Positions 1 to 9,329 of a DNA stretch of 64,000 bases are shown piece after piece (the first letter of the stretch is position 1; each line of letters opens with the position of its first letter). A model generated the notes under the pieces. That model did not search any database and was not told the origin of the DNA. It worked only from the letters and a program-made list of their open reading frames with translations. The translations under genes were made by a program, and so were the position numbers. The DNA comes from Neorhodopirellula pilleata (GTDB taxonomy: Bacteria; Planctomycetota; Planctomycetia; Pirellulales; Pirellulaceae). The DNA is taken from contig NZ_SJPM01000001.1 of NCBI RefSeq assembly GCF_007859915.1, positions 795,502 through 859,501 of the forward strand, read 5' to 3'.

Positions 1-8
1 GATTTGCT

Positions 9-2366
9 TTGCCAATCCACCTATTGGACCGGCTCATGACCGCACAGCAAGTGTCTGTTCTGGTTTCGCAGTATGCCGACGACTTGTTCACGGCTTGGGT
101 GATCGACGGCCCGCAAGTGTCCGCGGGAGGTTCCACCGCCGCGGAAGCGTTCGCCGCCGTGCGGCAGCGAATTCGCAAACTGGAAAAGACCGAACTGGAT
201 GAACCATGGCCTGACGCGCACGCCATGACGCTCGAACGAACGACGGTTTCGGTGCGGTTGTTTCAACACGATCGCAATCGCCGAACGCCTGTCGGTGGCG
301 AGATTCGGTTGCCGGTTCGTTACGCGGTGAAGCAATTCGCCGACAACTCCATCGAATGTTTCCTTGTTGATTTTGATAGCGAGTTCTATTGTTCGTCGAC
401 GACGGAAATGAAACGACTGATCGATGAACACGTTCGCGGCTACGCGTCCCAAGTTTCCGCACACACGATCGCCGCCCTCACACCGCCGTTGCGTGACGAA
501 ATTCGTCCGATTCGCGTCCGCCCTCGCGAGCGACGAAGTGGGGCGGCGATCGAGCTACCCAGTGAATTGTCGGCCGTCGCGACGCCGGTTTTGAATCAAC
601 GTCGCGGCCCCGGCTCGCGGGATCCCCTGGTCGTTTACAACGGCCCGTGCGAGGCCACCACGAAGCTATCCGGAGGCAGCGTTCTGCTGGTCGGTCCGAC
701 GGGATGTGGCAAATCCACCGTAGTCAGTCGGGTCGCGTGGGAGCTTCAGGACGAACTTGCCAACGCGGCACAGGCAAATGATGATTTTGATCCAGAATCC
801 GATTCCACTCCGCGTGCCAAACGGAAGTTCCCACCGGTTTTGTGGCAGACATCCGCCGAAAACTTGATTGCCGGCATGGCGTACTTGGGACAATGGGAAG
901 AACGCGTCGAGCGGATCATCGCCGACGCCGATTCGATATCGGCAATCTTGGCGTTTGAGTCGTTGATCGATTTCGTGCGGCTCGGCGGTCAAGGGCCGAC
1001 GGATTCGTTGGCTGCGTTCTTGATTCCCTATCTGCGGCGTGGCGAATTGAGTGTGATCGCCGAAGCTACCGAGGATGAAGTTGAAGCGATTCGGCGATTG
1101 TTGCCCGAGTTGCTCGGATGTTTTGAGATCGTTCGATTGGAAGCGGTTTCAGATCACCGCACTCGAGCGATCTTGACGACGATGTTCGGGCAAGCCGAAC
1201 GCGATCATCGCTTGACGATCGATCGTGATGCGTCGTTCTTGATCGCCCAATTGATGAAACGGTTCTGTCCGGCCCAGGCGCCGCCCAAACCTGCAATCGA
1301 TTTGTCTCGGCGGCTGATCCAGTCGGCGATCTCCGACAAGCGATCAACGATCTCGCGTGCCGACATCATTGATGCCGTGACTCAGCGGACGGGCGTCCCG
1401 GAAATGGTCCTGCGAGACGATCGCCCGTTGTCGGTTGATGAGGTTCGACGCGAATTGTCGGAATCGGTAATCGATCAGTCCGCTGCCGTGGATGTCGCTG
1501 CGGGCGTCGTGATTCGCGTCAAAGCAGGCTTGTGTGATCCTGATCGTCCGATCGCCACGTTGATGTTTAGCGGACCGACCGGTGTCGGGAAAACCCAGCT
1601 CGCGCAGTGTTTGGCCAAGTATCTGTTCGGTTCCAAGTCGCAACGATCTTCCAGCGATCTCGGTCGACCGTTGGGCGATCAACCGATCGATGACCGATTA
1701 ATACGATTGGATATGAGCGAGTACGGCGGCTATGACGGGGTCCATCGTTTGACGGTCAACGACGACGGCGACGTGGCGGGTTGGATCGGTCGCGTTCGAA
1801 ATCAACCGCTCAACGTGCTTCTGCTCGACGAGTTCGAAAAGGCATCTCCGGAAGTTCACGACGTATGGTTGTCGGCATTCGATGAGGGACGCATCACCGA
1901 CCGCTTCGGACGTGTCACGTCGTTATGCGGGACGATCATCGTGTTGACCACCAACGTCGGCGCGTCTCGCACGTCGGCCGTCGGGTTCAGCGGCCTCGAC
2001 CCGCAACAAGGAGTCTCGCGAATCGACAAAGCAATTCGAAACGCGTTCCGTCCCGAATTCCTCAATCGTCTCGATGAGATCGTTTCCTTCAATCCCATCA
2101 ACCCCGAGACCGCTCGGCGGATTGTGATCAAGGAGTTGGAATCACTGCGTCGGCGTGAAACGATCGTGAACCAACGCCTGCACCTTGAGTGGACGACGGC
2201 GTGCGTCGATCAACTCGTCGAAACCGGCTTTGACGCGAAACATGGTGCCCGCCCGCTGCAGCGAGCGATTGAACAAAGTATTGTTCCGCAAATCGCCCGC
2301 GCCATCTTGGCGAGATCGCCTGACAATCAACCCTGGACGTTAGAATTAAATGAGCAGGAGTCGTAG
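9..2366 (+). CDS. ClpA/ClpB-like AAA+ ATPase, two ATPase modules
   Basis: This is a Clp/Hsp100-type ATPase that probably unfolds or remodels proteins in the cytoplasm. Residues 1-150 are a non-Clp N-terminal part I do not recognise. A first AAA module has a Walker A at about 229-236 (GPTGCGKS), but where Walker B should read like FIDE it reads AILAFESLIDF, so this site may bind without hydrolysing. The second module is canonical: Walker A GPTGVGKT at 522-529, Walker B LLLDEFEK near 604, FLNRLDEIV, and sensor-2 GARPL, matching ClpB D2 and its C-terminal small domain. No ClpP-binding IGF/L loop was noticed, so a disaggregase or remodeler is more likely than a protease subunit. The TTG at 9 is only a candidate start: the frame is open to the window edge, and an ATG lies at 36. 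A partner gene may lie upstream, outside the window. Confidence 0.85.
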   Translation: MPIHLLDRLMTAQQVSVLVSQYADDLFTAWVIDGPQVSAGGSTAAEAFAAVRQRIRKLEKTELDEPWPDAHAMTLERTTVSVRLFQHDRNRRTPVGGEIRLPVRYAVKQFADNSIECFLVDFDSEFYCSSTTEMKRLIDEHVRGYASQVSAHTIAALTPPLRDEIRPIRVRPRERRSGAAIELPSELSAVATPVLNQRRGPGSRDPLVVYNGPCEATTKLSGGSVLLVGPTGCGKSTVVSRVAWELQDELANAAQANDDFDPESDSTPRAKRKFPPVLWQTSAENLIAGMAYLGQWEERVERIIADADSISAILAFESLIDFVRLGGQGPTDSLAAFLIPYLRRGELSVIAEATEDEVEAIRRLLPELLGCFEIVRLEAVSDHRTRAILTTMFGQAERDHRLTIDRDASFLIAQLMKRFCPAQAPPKPAIDLSRRLIQSAISDKRSTISRADIIDAVTQRTGVPEMVLRDDRPLSVDEVRRELSESVIDQSAAVDVAAGVVIRVKAGLCDPDRPIATLMFSGPTGVGKTQLAQCLAKYLFGSKSQRSSSDLGRPLGDQPIDDRLIRLDMSEYGGYDGVHRLTVNDDGDVAGWIGRVRNQPLNVLLLDEFEKASPEVHDVWLSAFDEGRITDRFGRVTSLCGTIIVLTTNVGASRTSAVGFSGLDPQQGVSRIDKAIRNAFRPEFLNRLDEIVSFNPINPETARRIVIKELESLRRRETIVNQRLHLEWTTACVDQLVETGFDAKHGARPLQRAIEQSIVPQIARAILARSPDNQPWTLELNEQES

Positions 2367-2368
2367 CC

Positions 2369-3778
2369 TTATCGTCTAGCGGGATCGGGTAGACGAAGAC
2401 ACAACAAATCTCCATCTCCGCGAATGAGGACTTGCTCGCCCACCACCACCGGAGCGGCCCAACACGGGTACGTGATCGCTGGCCGGTCACCGTCGGATTG
2501 ATCCAGATTCCAGACGGCGAGTTCGTCGTACTCATCAGGTGTACAACGAACAATGTGCAGCGGGCCGGTTTCCTTTAGTACCAACAAGATTTCTCCGACC
2601 CGGGTTGCGGTGCTGCGACGACGATCGAGTGCCGTCCACTTCACTTTCCCCGTAGCAAACTCCACGCACCGAAAGTCGCTGTCGGGTGCGTTGCGGCCGC
2701 TGCATGCGTAGAGATGGCCGTCGCAGAGCACGGGGGTGGATAGATGAGAACGCAGAGATTGGTTGCGCCGATTGTTTTCCGGATCACGCCAAACTTCATT
2801 GAAATCCGCTTGACCATCCTCGATCTTCACATCAAACACGACGGAGCCTAAGTCGTAACAATCACCGATCAAGACCCGTGTTCCTTCGACGACGGGCGTC
2901 ATGGCGTTGACACTTTCGAGGATGTCCGCTCGAAAGCGAGTTTGGCCGATCGACTTGCCTTGGCGGGGATCGATCAAGTGCAGATGTTCACGGGCGAGCA
3001 TCAAGACATAATCCTGGCCATCGATCTGCATCGTTCGCGGGCTGCTGTAGCTCGCCAGATCGTTTCCGCATCGCCAGAGTTCTTTACCCGTCGATCGATC
3101 AAAAGCCACCGCAAGGGAACCGTTGGGCGAGACGCGGTCGAGCCGTCCCGGAGCGATCGCTTGATCCGCTACAGGACTGCCTCCGACCATCACGATGACA
3201 AGATCGCCAAGTACCAACGGTGCCGAACCAACGCCGAAGAAGTTCTGAACGACGGAGTATTTTTCGTTCGTATCGACTTGCCACAACTTCGTTCCGTCGT
3301 CGATCGCCCAAGCCGTCAACATCCCCGCCGCGCCGAACGAAAACACCAAGTCGCCGTCGCACGTCGGACTGCACCTTGGTCCGGTTTCGTACCCATAAAG
3401 GTCGCGATAGTTTAATTCATAGGTTCGCTCCCAGATCGTCTTGCCCGAGTCCATCGCGATCATGCGAATCCGTTCGGTACGTTCGGATGCGTCGAAATGG
3501 AAATAGGCCCCTTCTTGCACGACGCCGAGCCCATAGCCGTCACCAACCGGAATCGTCCAATCCAGCTTCGGTTCGACGTTCCATTGTCTCGCAGCCATTC
3601 CAACGGCGTTGACCGAGCCGCTGAAGTCCGAGTTCAAAAAACGCGGCCATTGCAACGCGGGGCTCGCGGTAGTCGGAGGCTGGGCGAGGACCGAAGCGCC
3701 GAAAAACGCGTAAGTGAATACGCTCAACCACAACGTTTTTAGCGAAACGCCGGGTCGACAATGGGGGGGAATCGACAT
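2369..3778 (-). CDS. Secreted PQQ-type beta-propeller (outer membrane BamB-like) protein
   Basis: A 469-residue exported protein built of PQQ/quinoprotein-like beta-propeller blades. Blade motifs recur as A-x-D-x-x-T-G-K-x-x-W, for example SGKTIWERTYE, DGTKLWQVD, TGKELWRC and TGKVKWTA. The N-terminus has a hydrophobic stretch (LWLSVFTYAFFGASVLA) followed by AQPP, a Sec signal. The frame is open far upstream to 4150, but that extension would run under the divergent channel gene and lacks coding character, so I chose the ATG at 3778, just before the signal peptide. Its 3' end is 2 nt from the stop of the Clp-like gene, which converges on it. Function is unknown: such planctomycete propellers usually lack proven PQQ binding and may be scaffolds. 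It is divergent from the MscS-type channel across 172 bp. Confidence 0.8.
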   Translation of the reverse strand: MSIPPHCRPGVSLKTLWLSVFTYAFFGASVLAQPPTTASPALQWPRFLNSDFSGSVNAVGMAARQWNVEPKLDWTIPVGDGYGLGVVQEGAYFHFDASERTERIRMIAMDSGKTIWERTYELNYRDLYGYETGPRCSPTCDGDLVFSFGAAGMLTAWAIDDGTKLWQVDTNEKYSVVQNFFGVGSAPLVLGDLVIVMVGGSPVADQAIAPGRLDRVSPNGSLAVAFDRSTGKELWRCGNDLASYSSPRTMQIDGQDYVLMLAREHLHLIDPRQGKSIGQTRFRADILESVNAMTPVVEGTRVLIGDCYDLGSVVFDVKIEDGQADFNEVWRDPENNRRNQSLRSHLSTPVLCDGHLYACSGRNAPDSDFRCVEFATGKVKWTALDRRRSTATRVGEILLVLKETGPLHIVRCTPDEYDELAVWNLDQSDGDRPAITYPCWAAPVVVGEQVLIRGDGDLLCLRLPDPARR

Positions 3779-3950
3779 CAATCTCTCGCAATCAAGCGGG
3801 GCAAGGGGAATGAAAAGGACCATCATATCCCAACATTCGGAATCGAGCAGGACGACGTCGAAATTGGATTGTCGCCCGCTTAGCGAGCCTGTAACGTGGG
3901 CGGTGCAAGAGACCACTTTTCGTAAGTCAACGACCGGCAGGAGGCCGACA

Positions 3951-6900
3951 GTGCGGACGATCCGATTTTTACGTTTTGCGATTCTGTTTTGGGCGACGAT
4001 CGGATCGATCGTCTCGTCGTCGGAGGTTCCCGCGACACCTCCGGTCGTCCCACCTTCGGAATCCAAAGCGTTTGCGGGAGCGTTGTCGCTCGAGTCACTC
4101 GAAAGATCGCTTGCCGAAGTGGAGCAGACCGATCTTCCGGTTGAAGCCAAGCTTCAAGTCGCCGACAACTACCGTGCTGCGATCGCCAACGTTAAGTCTG
4201 CGGCCGCCAACGACGCAAGACACCAAGCGTTGATCGCGGAAACGGAAACCGTTGCGCAGCGGGCCACCCAACTACGCAAAGAACGCGAGTCGCTTAAAGA
4301 CAAGAAGCCGGCCGTCGATGCGAACCAAAAACTGCAGGAACTCGAACAGCTCCTCGTGAGCGTCGACCTGCAGATATCCACGTTTAAAAAGGCCCGCGCC
4401 GACGCCGATGCGGAACTCCAATCTCGCGCCCCGCGACGCAAGGAGATTCGCGAGAAGATGGAGGAAATCCGCAAAAAGATATCTGACTCGGAATCTCAGC
4501 TTCGTTCGTTGGCAACCGCTGAACCGACGCCCTCAAGTCTGTCTCTTGCGGCGCGACTATCATCGCGGCGTTTAACGTTAGAGAAGGAGATTCCGGCGCT
4601 CGAAGCGGAACTGACCAAGTTCGATGCCGAGGAGTCGGCTGATTTGGTTCGATCCAAGATCGAGCTGGCAACGCTCAACTCGGCCCATGCTGAAAAATTG
4701 GCAGCACTTTTGCAAGAAAAGATTAACGCCGCTCGTGAGCATGCGGCGCTCGAATCCGTTCGTGTGGCGAGGCAAGAAGCGGTGGCCGCCGATCCGGCGT
4801 TGAAGATTTACGCCGAGCAAAACCAGATGCTCGCCGAACAGCTCAAGTCCACCGCCGATGCGATCGCCAAAGTCGAAGGCGAGCTAACCGCATCGACTAC
4901 CATTCATCAAGATCTGATTCGCGAGTTCACTCAAACCCGGCGGAAAATCGAATCGGTCGGATTGACCAGTTCGGTCGGTGCGCTCCTGCGAAAGCAATTA
5001 ACTACGTTGCCAGACGTGGAGACACGCCGTAAGGCAGTTGCCGAACGGCAGGGCAGGATCAATGAAACTCAGTTTCAGCTCTTTGAGTATGAGGAACAAC
5101 ACGAAGACCTAAGCGATCTGGACCGAGCCATCGGTGACGCACTCGAATCCGCCTCGCAAGAGGACTCCACCGACGATGTGTTGCTCGAATCGGCGGCACG
5201 CGAACTGATGGAGCGTAAACGAGAAATGCTGGATGAACTCGTCCGCAACACCGGGAAATATTTTGACACGCTGATCGAACTCGACATGGTCGACCGCCAG
5301 GTTGTGGAATTAGAAAATGAATACAGTCGATACATCAACCAACGCGTACTGTGGATCCGCAGCGCCCGTCCATTGACCGAAGGCGTCCTGGTGGATGCCT
5401 CTCATTTGTGGTGGTTGCAGGCGAAGCCTTGGACACAATCGATCGAGCCATTTGTCAAGGATGCTAAATCTCACCCGATCGCTTACGGTTTGATCGTCTT
5501 GGTCTGCGGAATGTTGTTGATCAACCGCCGCAAGTTTCGATCACGGATGGACGAGCTCGGGGTCGTTGCCAAGAAGGTCAACTGTCGATCGATCATTCCC
5601 ACGCTACGAGTGCTGATCCTGACGACGGTGGTATCGCTCGCATTGCCGCTGTTGTGCATCCTGCTCGGATGGCGGTTGGGTCGGGTCGAAAGCGACACCG
5701 AATTGACAAGCGCGATCGGCCGCGGCCTGTGGACGTTTGGACTTTTGTGGGCTTCGGTCGATTGGATTCGCGTCGCCTGTCGACCTCAAGGATTAGCCGA
5801 ATCGCACTTCGGTTGGCCCCAAGAGGCGATTCAACTGTTTCGCAGCGAATTTCAAGTGGGAGCTTACTTGGCGTTGCCGATCGCATTCGTTACGTCAGCG
5901 ATGGCGGCGAGCGATGGCATTCACGAACGCAACGACGCGCAGCGGATCGGCTTTGTGATCGGAATGTCGATCGCGAGCGTCATCTTTTATCGCCTGCTAA
6001 GAGTTGGCGGACCGCTTCGAGATTACTTTCATTCGACGAACTATCGGGTGGTGAAGAAGCTGAAACATGGCTATGCGTTTGCCGCCGCAGTAGTTCCTGG
6101 AACGCTCGCGGCACTCGCCGTGGCTGGGTATCTCTACACTGCCAAGACACTATTTTGGCATTTGTTTGCGACCTGTGTTTTTGTGGTCGGCTTGGTCGTC
6201 ATTCGAGCCCTCCTTTTTCGCATGCTGATGTTGAGGCGACGACATTTGAGCATGGAACAGGCTCGGCAACGCGCCGTGGCAGCCCAATCGGCGGCAGCGC
6301 TGTCCGCCAACTCGCATCCGAATGCGGCCGTACATTTAGTTGGAACAGGCAATGACTCGCCGATGGTCGCCGGGATTGTCACCGAAGACAAGCAAGCCGA
6401 TATTTCGGCGCATAGCCTGCAATCACGACGGTTGATCGGCAGCGGAACACTTGCCCTGGGAATTGTCGGCATGTGGATGATCTGGATCCAAGTGTTGCCT
6501 GCATTGAGCATGATCGGTAATTACAAGGTTTGGGGGACTTCCACGGCCGCCACCACGACCAGTTCGCCGGCCGTGCCGCTCGTATCGATGCCGTCGTCGC
6601 AATCGGCTGACCCGGCGACGAGTTCGTCGACGTCCAGCACTGGGGACGAAATCCAGGACGAATCGATCACGCTTTCGGACCTTGCCTTAGCGGTACTGAT
6701 TGTCGTCGTGACGTTTGTCTTGTTTCGCAACGGGCCTGGGTTGCTCGAAATTTCGGTGTTGCAGCAGCTGCCGCTCGACACATCGGTTCGCTACGCGATC
6801 ACGACGTTGGTCAGCTACGCGATCGTGATGATCGGCACGGTCTCGGCCTGTTCCACCATCGGATTGCAATGGTCGCAAATTCAGTGGCTGGCGACGGCGC

Positions 6901-7511
6901 TGACGTTTGGGTTGGCGTTCGGGCTTCAGGAAATGTTTGCAAACTTCGTAGCCGGCTTGATCATTCTGCTAGAGCGGCCGATTCGTGTGGGCGATATCGT
7001 AACCGTCGATGATGTAACCGGCGTTGTTTCCCGGATTCGCATCCGCGCCACCTCCATCACCAACTGGGACCGGAAAGAATACGTCGTTCCGAACAAAGAA
7101 TTCATCACCGGCCGTCTGCTCAATTGGACGTTGTCCGATCAAGTCAATCGAATCGTGATCGACGTCGGTTTGGCGTACGGTTCGGACACCCAACTCGCTC
7201 GAGAATTGCTTCTGGAGGCTGCCAACAATCATCCGTTGGTATTGAAGGATCCTGCCTCGATTGCGTCATTCGAAGGCTTCGGTGACAACGCATTGAACTT
7301 GCGATTGCGAACGTTCCTTCCCTCGCTTGAGAACCGGCTGCAAGTCATTACTGAGCTACATACCACAATCGATTTGTCGTTCCGCGAAGCTGGTTTAGAG
7401 ATCGCATTCCCGCAACGTGATTTACATATCCGTACGGTGGGCAAAGAGGCCAAAGCGATCGTCCAAGCGGCAGTCGAAGATGACGTGCAAGAGCGACGGG
7501 AAGCAGCTTAG
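3951..7511 (+). CDS. Large MscS/MscK-type mechanosensitive channel
   Basis: A 1186-residue inner-membrane channel expected to open under membrane tension and release solutes on hypo-osmotic shock. I place the start at GTG 3951: AGGAGG lies at 3939-3944 with a 6-nt spacer, and a signal-like stretch (RFLRFAILFWATIGSIVSS) follows at once. The longer frame from 3714 would overlap the divergent gene. Residues about 30-500 are Ala/Glu/Lys-rich and strongly coiled-coil, as in the periplasmic part of MscK. Several membrane segments follow, and the C-terminal MscS core begins near residue 980 (FGLAFGLQEMFANFVAG), followed by the beta domain (ERPIRVGDIVTVDDVTG) and NWDRKEYVVPNKEFITG. Total length is close to E. 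coli MscK (about 1120). The 3' end overlaps the stop of the convergent pseudouridine synthase by 4 nt. Confidence 0.88.
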   Translation: MRTIRFLRFAILFWATIGSIVSSSEVPATPPVVPPSESKAFAGALSLESLERSLAEVEQTDLPVEAKLQVADNYRAAIANVKSAAANDARHQALIAETETVAQRATQLRKERESLKDKKPAVDANQKLQELEQLLVSVDLQISTFKKARADADAELQSRAPRRKEIREKMEEIRKKISDSESQLRSLATAEPTPSSLSLAARLSSRRLTLEKEIPALEAELTKFDAEESADLVRSKIELATLNSAHAEKLAALLQEKINAAREHAALESVRVARQEAVAADPALKIYAEQNQMLAEQLKSTADAIAKVEGELTASTTIHQDLIREFTQTRRKIESVGLTSSVGALLRKQLTTLPDVETRRKAVAERQGRINETQFQLFEYEEQHEDLSDLDRAIGDALESASQEDSTDDVLLESAARELMERKREMLDELVRNTGKYFDTLIELDMVDRQVVELENEYSRYINQRVLWIRSARPLTEGVLVDASHLWWLQAKPWTQSIEPFVKDAKSHPIAYGLIVLVCGMLLINRRKFRSRMDELGVVAKKVNCRSIIPTLRVLILTTVVSLALPLLCILLGWRLGRVESDTELTSAIGRGLWTFGLLWASVDWIRVACRPQGLAESHFGWPQEAIQLFRSEFQVGAYLALPIAFVTSAMAASDGIHERNDAQRIGFVIGMSIASVIFYRLLRVGGPLRDYFHSTNYRVVKKLKHGYAFAAAVVPGTLAALAVAGYLYTAKTLFWHLFATCVFVVGLVVIRALLFRMLMLRRRHLSMEQARQRAVAAQSAAALSANSHPNAAVHLVGTGNDSPMVAGIVTEDKQADISAHSLQSRRLIGSGTLALGIVGMWMIWIQVLPALSMIGNYKVWGTSTAATTTSSPAVPLVSMPSSQSADPATSSSTSSTGDEIQDESITLSDLALAVLIVVVTFVLFRNGPGLLEISVLQQLPLDTSVRYAITTLVSYAIVMIGTVSACSTIGLQWSQIQWLATALTFGLAFGLQEMFANFVAGLIILLERPIRVGDIVTVDDVTGVVSRIRIRATSITNWDRKEYVVPNKEFITGRLLNWTLSDQVNRIVIDVGLAYGSDTQLARELLLEAANNHPLVLKDPASIASFEGFGDNALNLRLRTFLPSLENRLQVITELHTTIDLSFREAGLEIAFPQRDLHIRTVGKEAKAIVQAAVEDDVQERREAA

Positions 7512-8269
7512 GGTGTGTTCTCGAAGCACACATTCCAACTATCAGGGGGCGGACACGTGAACGTCATCGACTCGTGGCGAGTCGGGTGCTGAATCGTTAA
7601 CCGATGGCTATGCAGTGCGATGCCTTCGGCCCATGTCGCGGAACTGCCGTATTTGCGATCGCCGAGTATGGGATACCCCCTCGAGGCGAACTGGACCCGG
7701 ATTTGGTGCTTACGACCGGTCAGTGGGACGACCGTCATCAGAAGGTCTTCCCCGCGATGTTCGATGATCTCGAACTGCAGTTCGCTTGCCTTGGCGTCCG
7801 GTCGGGGATGTTCGCAGGCGCGCATTCGATGCGCGGCGTCGTCTTTATAAAGATAGTCCTGTAAATGACCGCTGACCGATAGCGAAGGGCGACCGACCAT
7901 GAGGTTCGGCTCCGGCCGGACGATGCACAGGTAGCTCTTTCGCAACGTGTCGGTGGTGGCCTGTGAAACGTTCGCGTGTGGGTCACCAGCGATCTTCGCT
8001 TTCGTGGCGAACTGTATATTCAGTCGGGCGGCGGCTTTGCTCGTCCGGGCTAGCACGATCACGCCGGAGGTCATGGCATCCAGGCGACTGACGATTCCAA
8101 CGTACACACCGTGAGGCTTACTGTATTTTCGTTTGAGATAATCCGCAGCCAAGCCGTGTAGAGTTGGACGGCCGGCATCGCCCATCGTAGACAGCCCAGA
8201 CGGCTTGTTGACAACGAGCAAATGGTTGTCTTCGTAAAGCACATCAAGCTTCATGCGATCAATATTCAT
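7508..8269 (-). CDS. RluA-family pseudouridine synthase
   Basis: This enzyme isomerises uridine to pseudouridine in rRNA or tRNA. The N-terminal LYEDNHLLVVNKPSG (residues 11-25) and the catalytic-loop motif SRLDAMTSG (62-70, catalytic Asp64) are typical of the RluA family. The usual HRLD-KDTSG loop is changed at its first residue and in the middle, but the essential Arg-Leu-Asp is kept. KSYLCIV, GRKHQIRVQFAS and GDRKYG complete the core. No S4 domain is present, so it resembles RluA/RluC-short or TruC types; the exact target base cannot be read. The ATG at 8269 overlaps the upstream stop as ATGA, indicating translational coupling. A second Met lies at 8254, directly before the conserved start of the fold. 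Confidence 0.88.
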   Translation of the reverse strand: MNIDRMKLDVLYEDNHLLVVNKPSGLSTMGDAGRPTLHGLAADYLKRKYSKPHGVYVGIVSRLDAMTSGVIVLARTSKAAARLNIQFATKAKIAGDPHANVSQATTDTLRKSYLCIVRPEPNLMVGRPSLSVSGHLQDYLYKDDAAHRMRACEHPRPDAKASELQFEIIEHRGEDLLMTVVPLTGRKHQIRVQFASRGYPILGDRKYGSSATWAEGIALHSHRLTIQHPTRHESMTFTCPPPDSWNVCFENTP

Positions 8270-8697
8270 CTACGCGGTGGCGTGACCGTCGACCCCTCGC
8301 TTGGGTTCGCGGCTCCCGGCGTATCTTGCTCTGGCTCAAGTTGGCGATGTCCGTGTGGGCCATCGGCACCCGGTTTTAAGGATTCACGATTGCGAGTGTC
8401 GCCAAGGTCATTTCCTTCGAACCGATCGCGATACAACCAGCGTTCCCAGACTCTAGCCTTGCGAAGATGCGGATCATCGGGGGACACGACGTGTCGTTTT
8501 CCGCGGCGGGTTCGAAGTTGCAACATGCCATCCTTGTCGACATTTTCGACGACCCAAAACTTATCGACCGTGTACCGGTACAGATTTCCCTTGCTTGCGG
8601 CTCGGACATTCTCGGCCCTTGGACCTGGGATTTCGCTGCTTTTTTGTTTGCGATAGATCACCCAGTTGCCCGGCTGATAGTGAATTTTCGAAAAAAT
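8266..8697 (-). CDS. Small conserved hypothetical protein, probable ATT start
   Basis: I do not recognise a family. The frame encodes a basic, hydrophilic protein of about 143 residues with blocks such as YTVDKFWVVENV and TRRGKRHVVSPDDP, ending in a Pro/Gly-rich tail. The first standard start is GTG at 8661, but coding-like sequence (FSKIHYQPGNW) continues upstream of it in the same frame with no ATG, GTG or TTG before the stop at about 8738. A perfect AAGGAGG lies at 8706-8712 and is followed after 8 nt by ATT at 8695-8697, so ATT is the likely start; this is inference. The stop overlaps the ATG of the pseudouridine synthase gene (ATGA), so the two are probably co-translated. Confidence 0.7.
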   Translation of the reverse strand: MFSKIHYQPGNWVIYRKQKSSEIPGPRAENVRAASKGNLYRYTVDKFWVVENVDKDGMLQLRTRRGKRHVVSPDDPHLRKARVWERWLYRDRFEGNDLGDTRNRESLKPGADGPHGHRQLEPEQDTPGAANPSEGSTVTPPRR

Positions 8698-8705
8698 GGA
8701 AACGT

Positions 8706-8712
8706 CCTCCTT
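8706..8712 (-). promoter_or_regulatory. Strong ribosome binding site in front of an ATT codon
   Basis: AAGGAGG on the minus strand sits 8 nt before ATT at 8695-8697, while the nearest conventional start, GTG at 8661, is 44 nt further on. The position of this site is the main reason for calling the unusual start. Confidence 0.65.
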
Positions 8713-8977
8713 GGTATCAACAACGCAATCCGGGCCGCTGGACCCCTTATCCGACCGACGACCGAATTACGGAAAACGATTGTATCAGTCAGGGTGGCGT
8801 CGCACCATCGTCGATGCGACTTCACATCGCGGCCGTCATTTTGGTGCCAATTTCAGCAGAGACTCACGATGATTTTGAGTTAAACTGGTTCCTGGACGCT
8901 GACGCCGTCTTGTCCCAAACGTTCCGCACGTTGCCAACCTGAATAAACCTGCATATCGCATACCCACCCGAACACTG

Positions 8978-9235
8978 ATGATTTATTTTATTTGCTGGGC
9001 CGTTTTCCTCACCGTGCTGATCCTGGCGACCATCGTGACTGCAGTCATGGGCAATCGAGGCACGGGACGCAAGGCATCGTCTGCACAGGACGAGATAGAC
9101 GCGGAAGAAGAGTTCGGCGATGAACCGATGGGCGAGCCGGAGATGGAGGCAGAGTCGTTCGCCGAATCGGAACCGGCAGAGTTCGCCGAAGCCCCCGCAG
9201 ACGATTTCGCCGAGTTCGAGAACGAATTCAAATAG
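8978..9235 (+). CDS. Small single-span membrane protein with acidic tail
   Basis: An 85-residue protein with one N-terminal membrane helix (about residues 2-24, IYFICWAVFLTVLILATIV), a short basic stretch (NRGTGRK) and a long Glu/Ala/Phe-rich acidic tail with repeats of the type ESxFAExEP/AEFAEA. By the positive-inside rule the tail probably faces the cytoplasm. I know no function. No clear ribosome binding site precedes the ATG. The gene stands alone between the divergent small conserved gene and the convergent polysaccharide export gene, and shares a stem-loop terminator region with the latter. The composition is consistent and the frame is clean, so I think it is real. Confidence 0.6.
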   Translation: MIYFICWAVFLTVLILATIVTAVMGNRGTGRKASSAQDEIDAEEEFGDEPMGEPEMEAESFAESEPAEFAEAPADDFAEFENEFK

Positions 9236-9257
9236 GCCTTGAAGCGACGCTCGAACG

Positions 9258-9290
9258 AAAAAAGCCGCAGCATGGTGTATGCTGCGGCTT
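9258..9290 (-). terminator. Intrinsic terminator of the polysaccharide export gene
   Basis: A perfect 12-bp stem (AAGCCGCAGCAT at 9262-9273 with ATGCTGCGGCTT at 9279-9290, loop GGTGT) is followed on the minus strand by a run of six U from the A-run at 9258-9263. It lies 40 nt past the stop of the minus-strand export gene and just after the plus-strand small membrane protein, so it could also stop readthrough from that side. Confidence 0.85.
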
Positions 9291-9329
9291 CGTGTCGAGA
9301 TCTTTGAGTGGCAATGATGCCCTCGGCGA

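Noticed and set aside
3779..4150. N-terminal extension of the propeller gene
   Set aside because: Would overlap the divergent channel gene and precede a complete signal peptide; the extension is Ser/Thr-rich without conservation signs.
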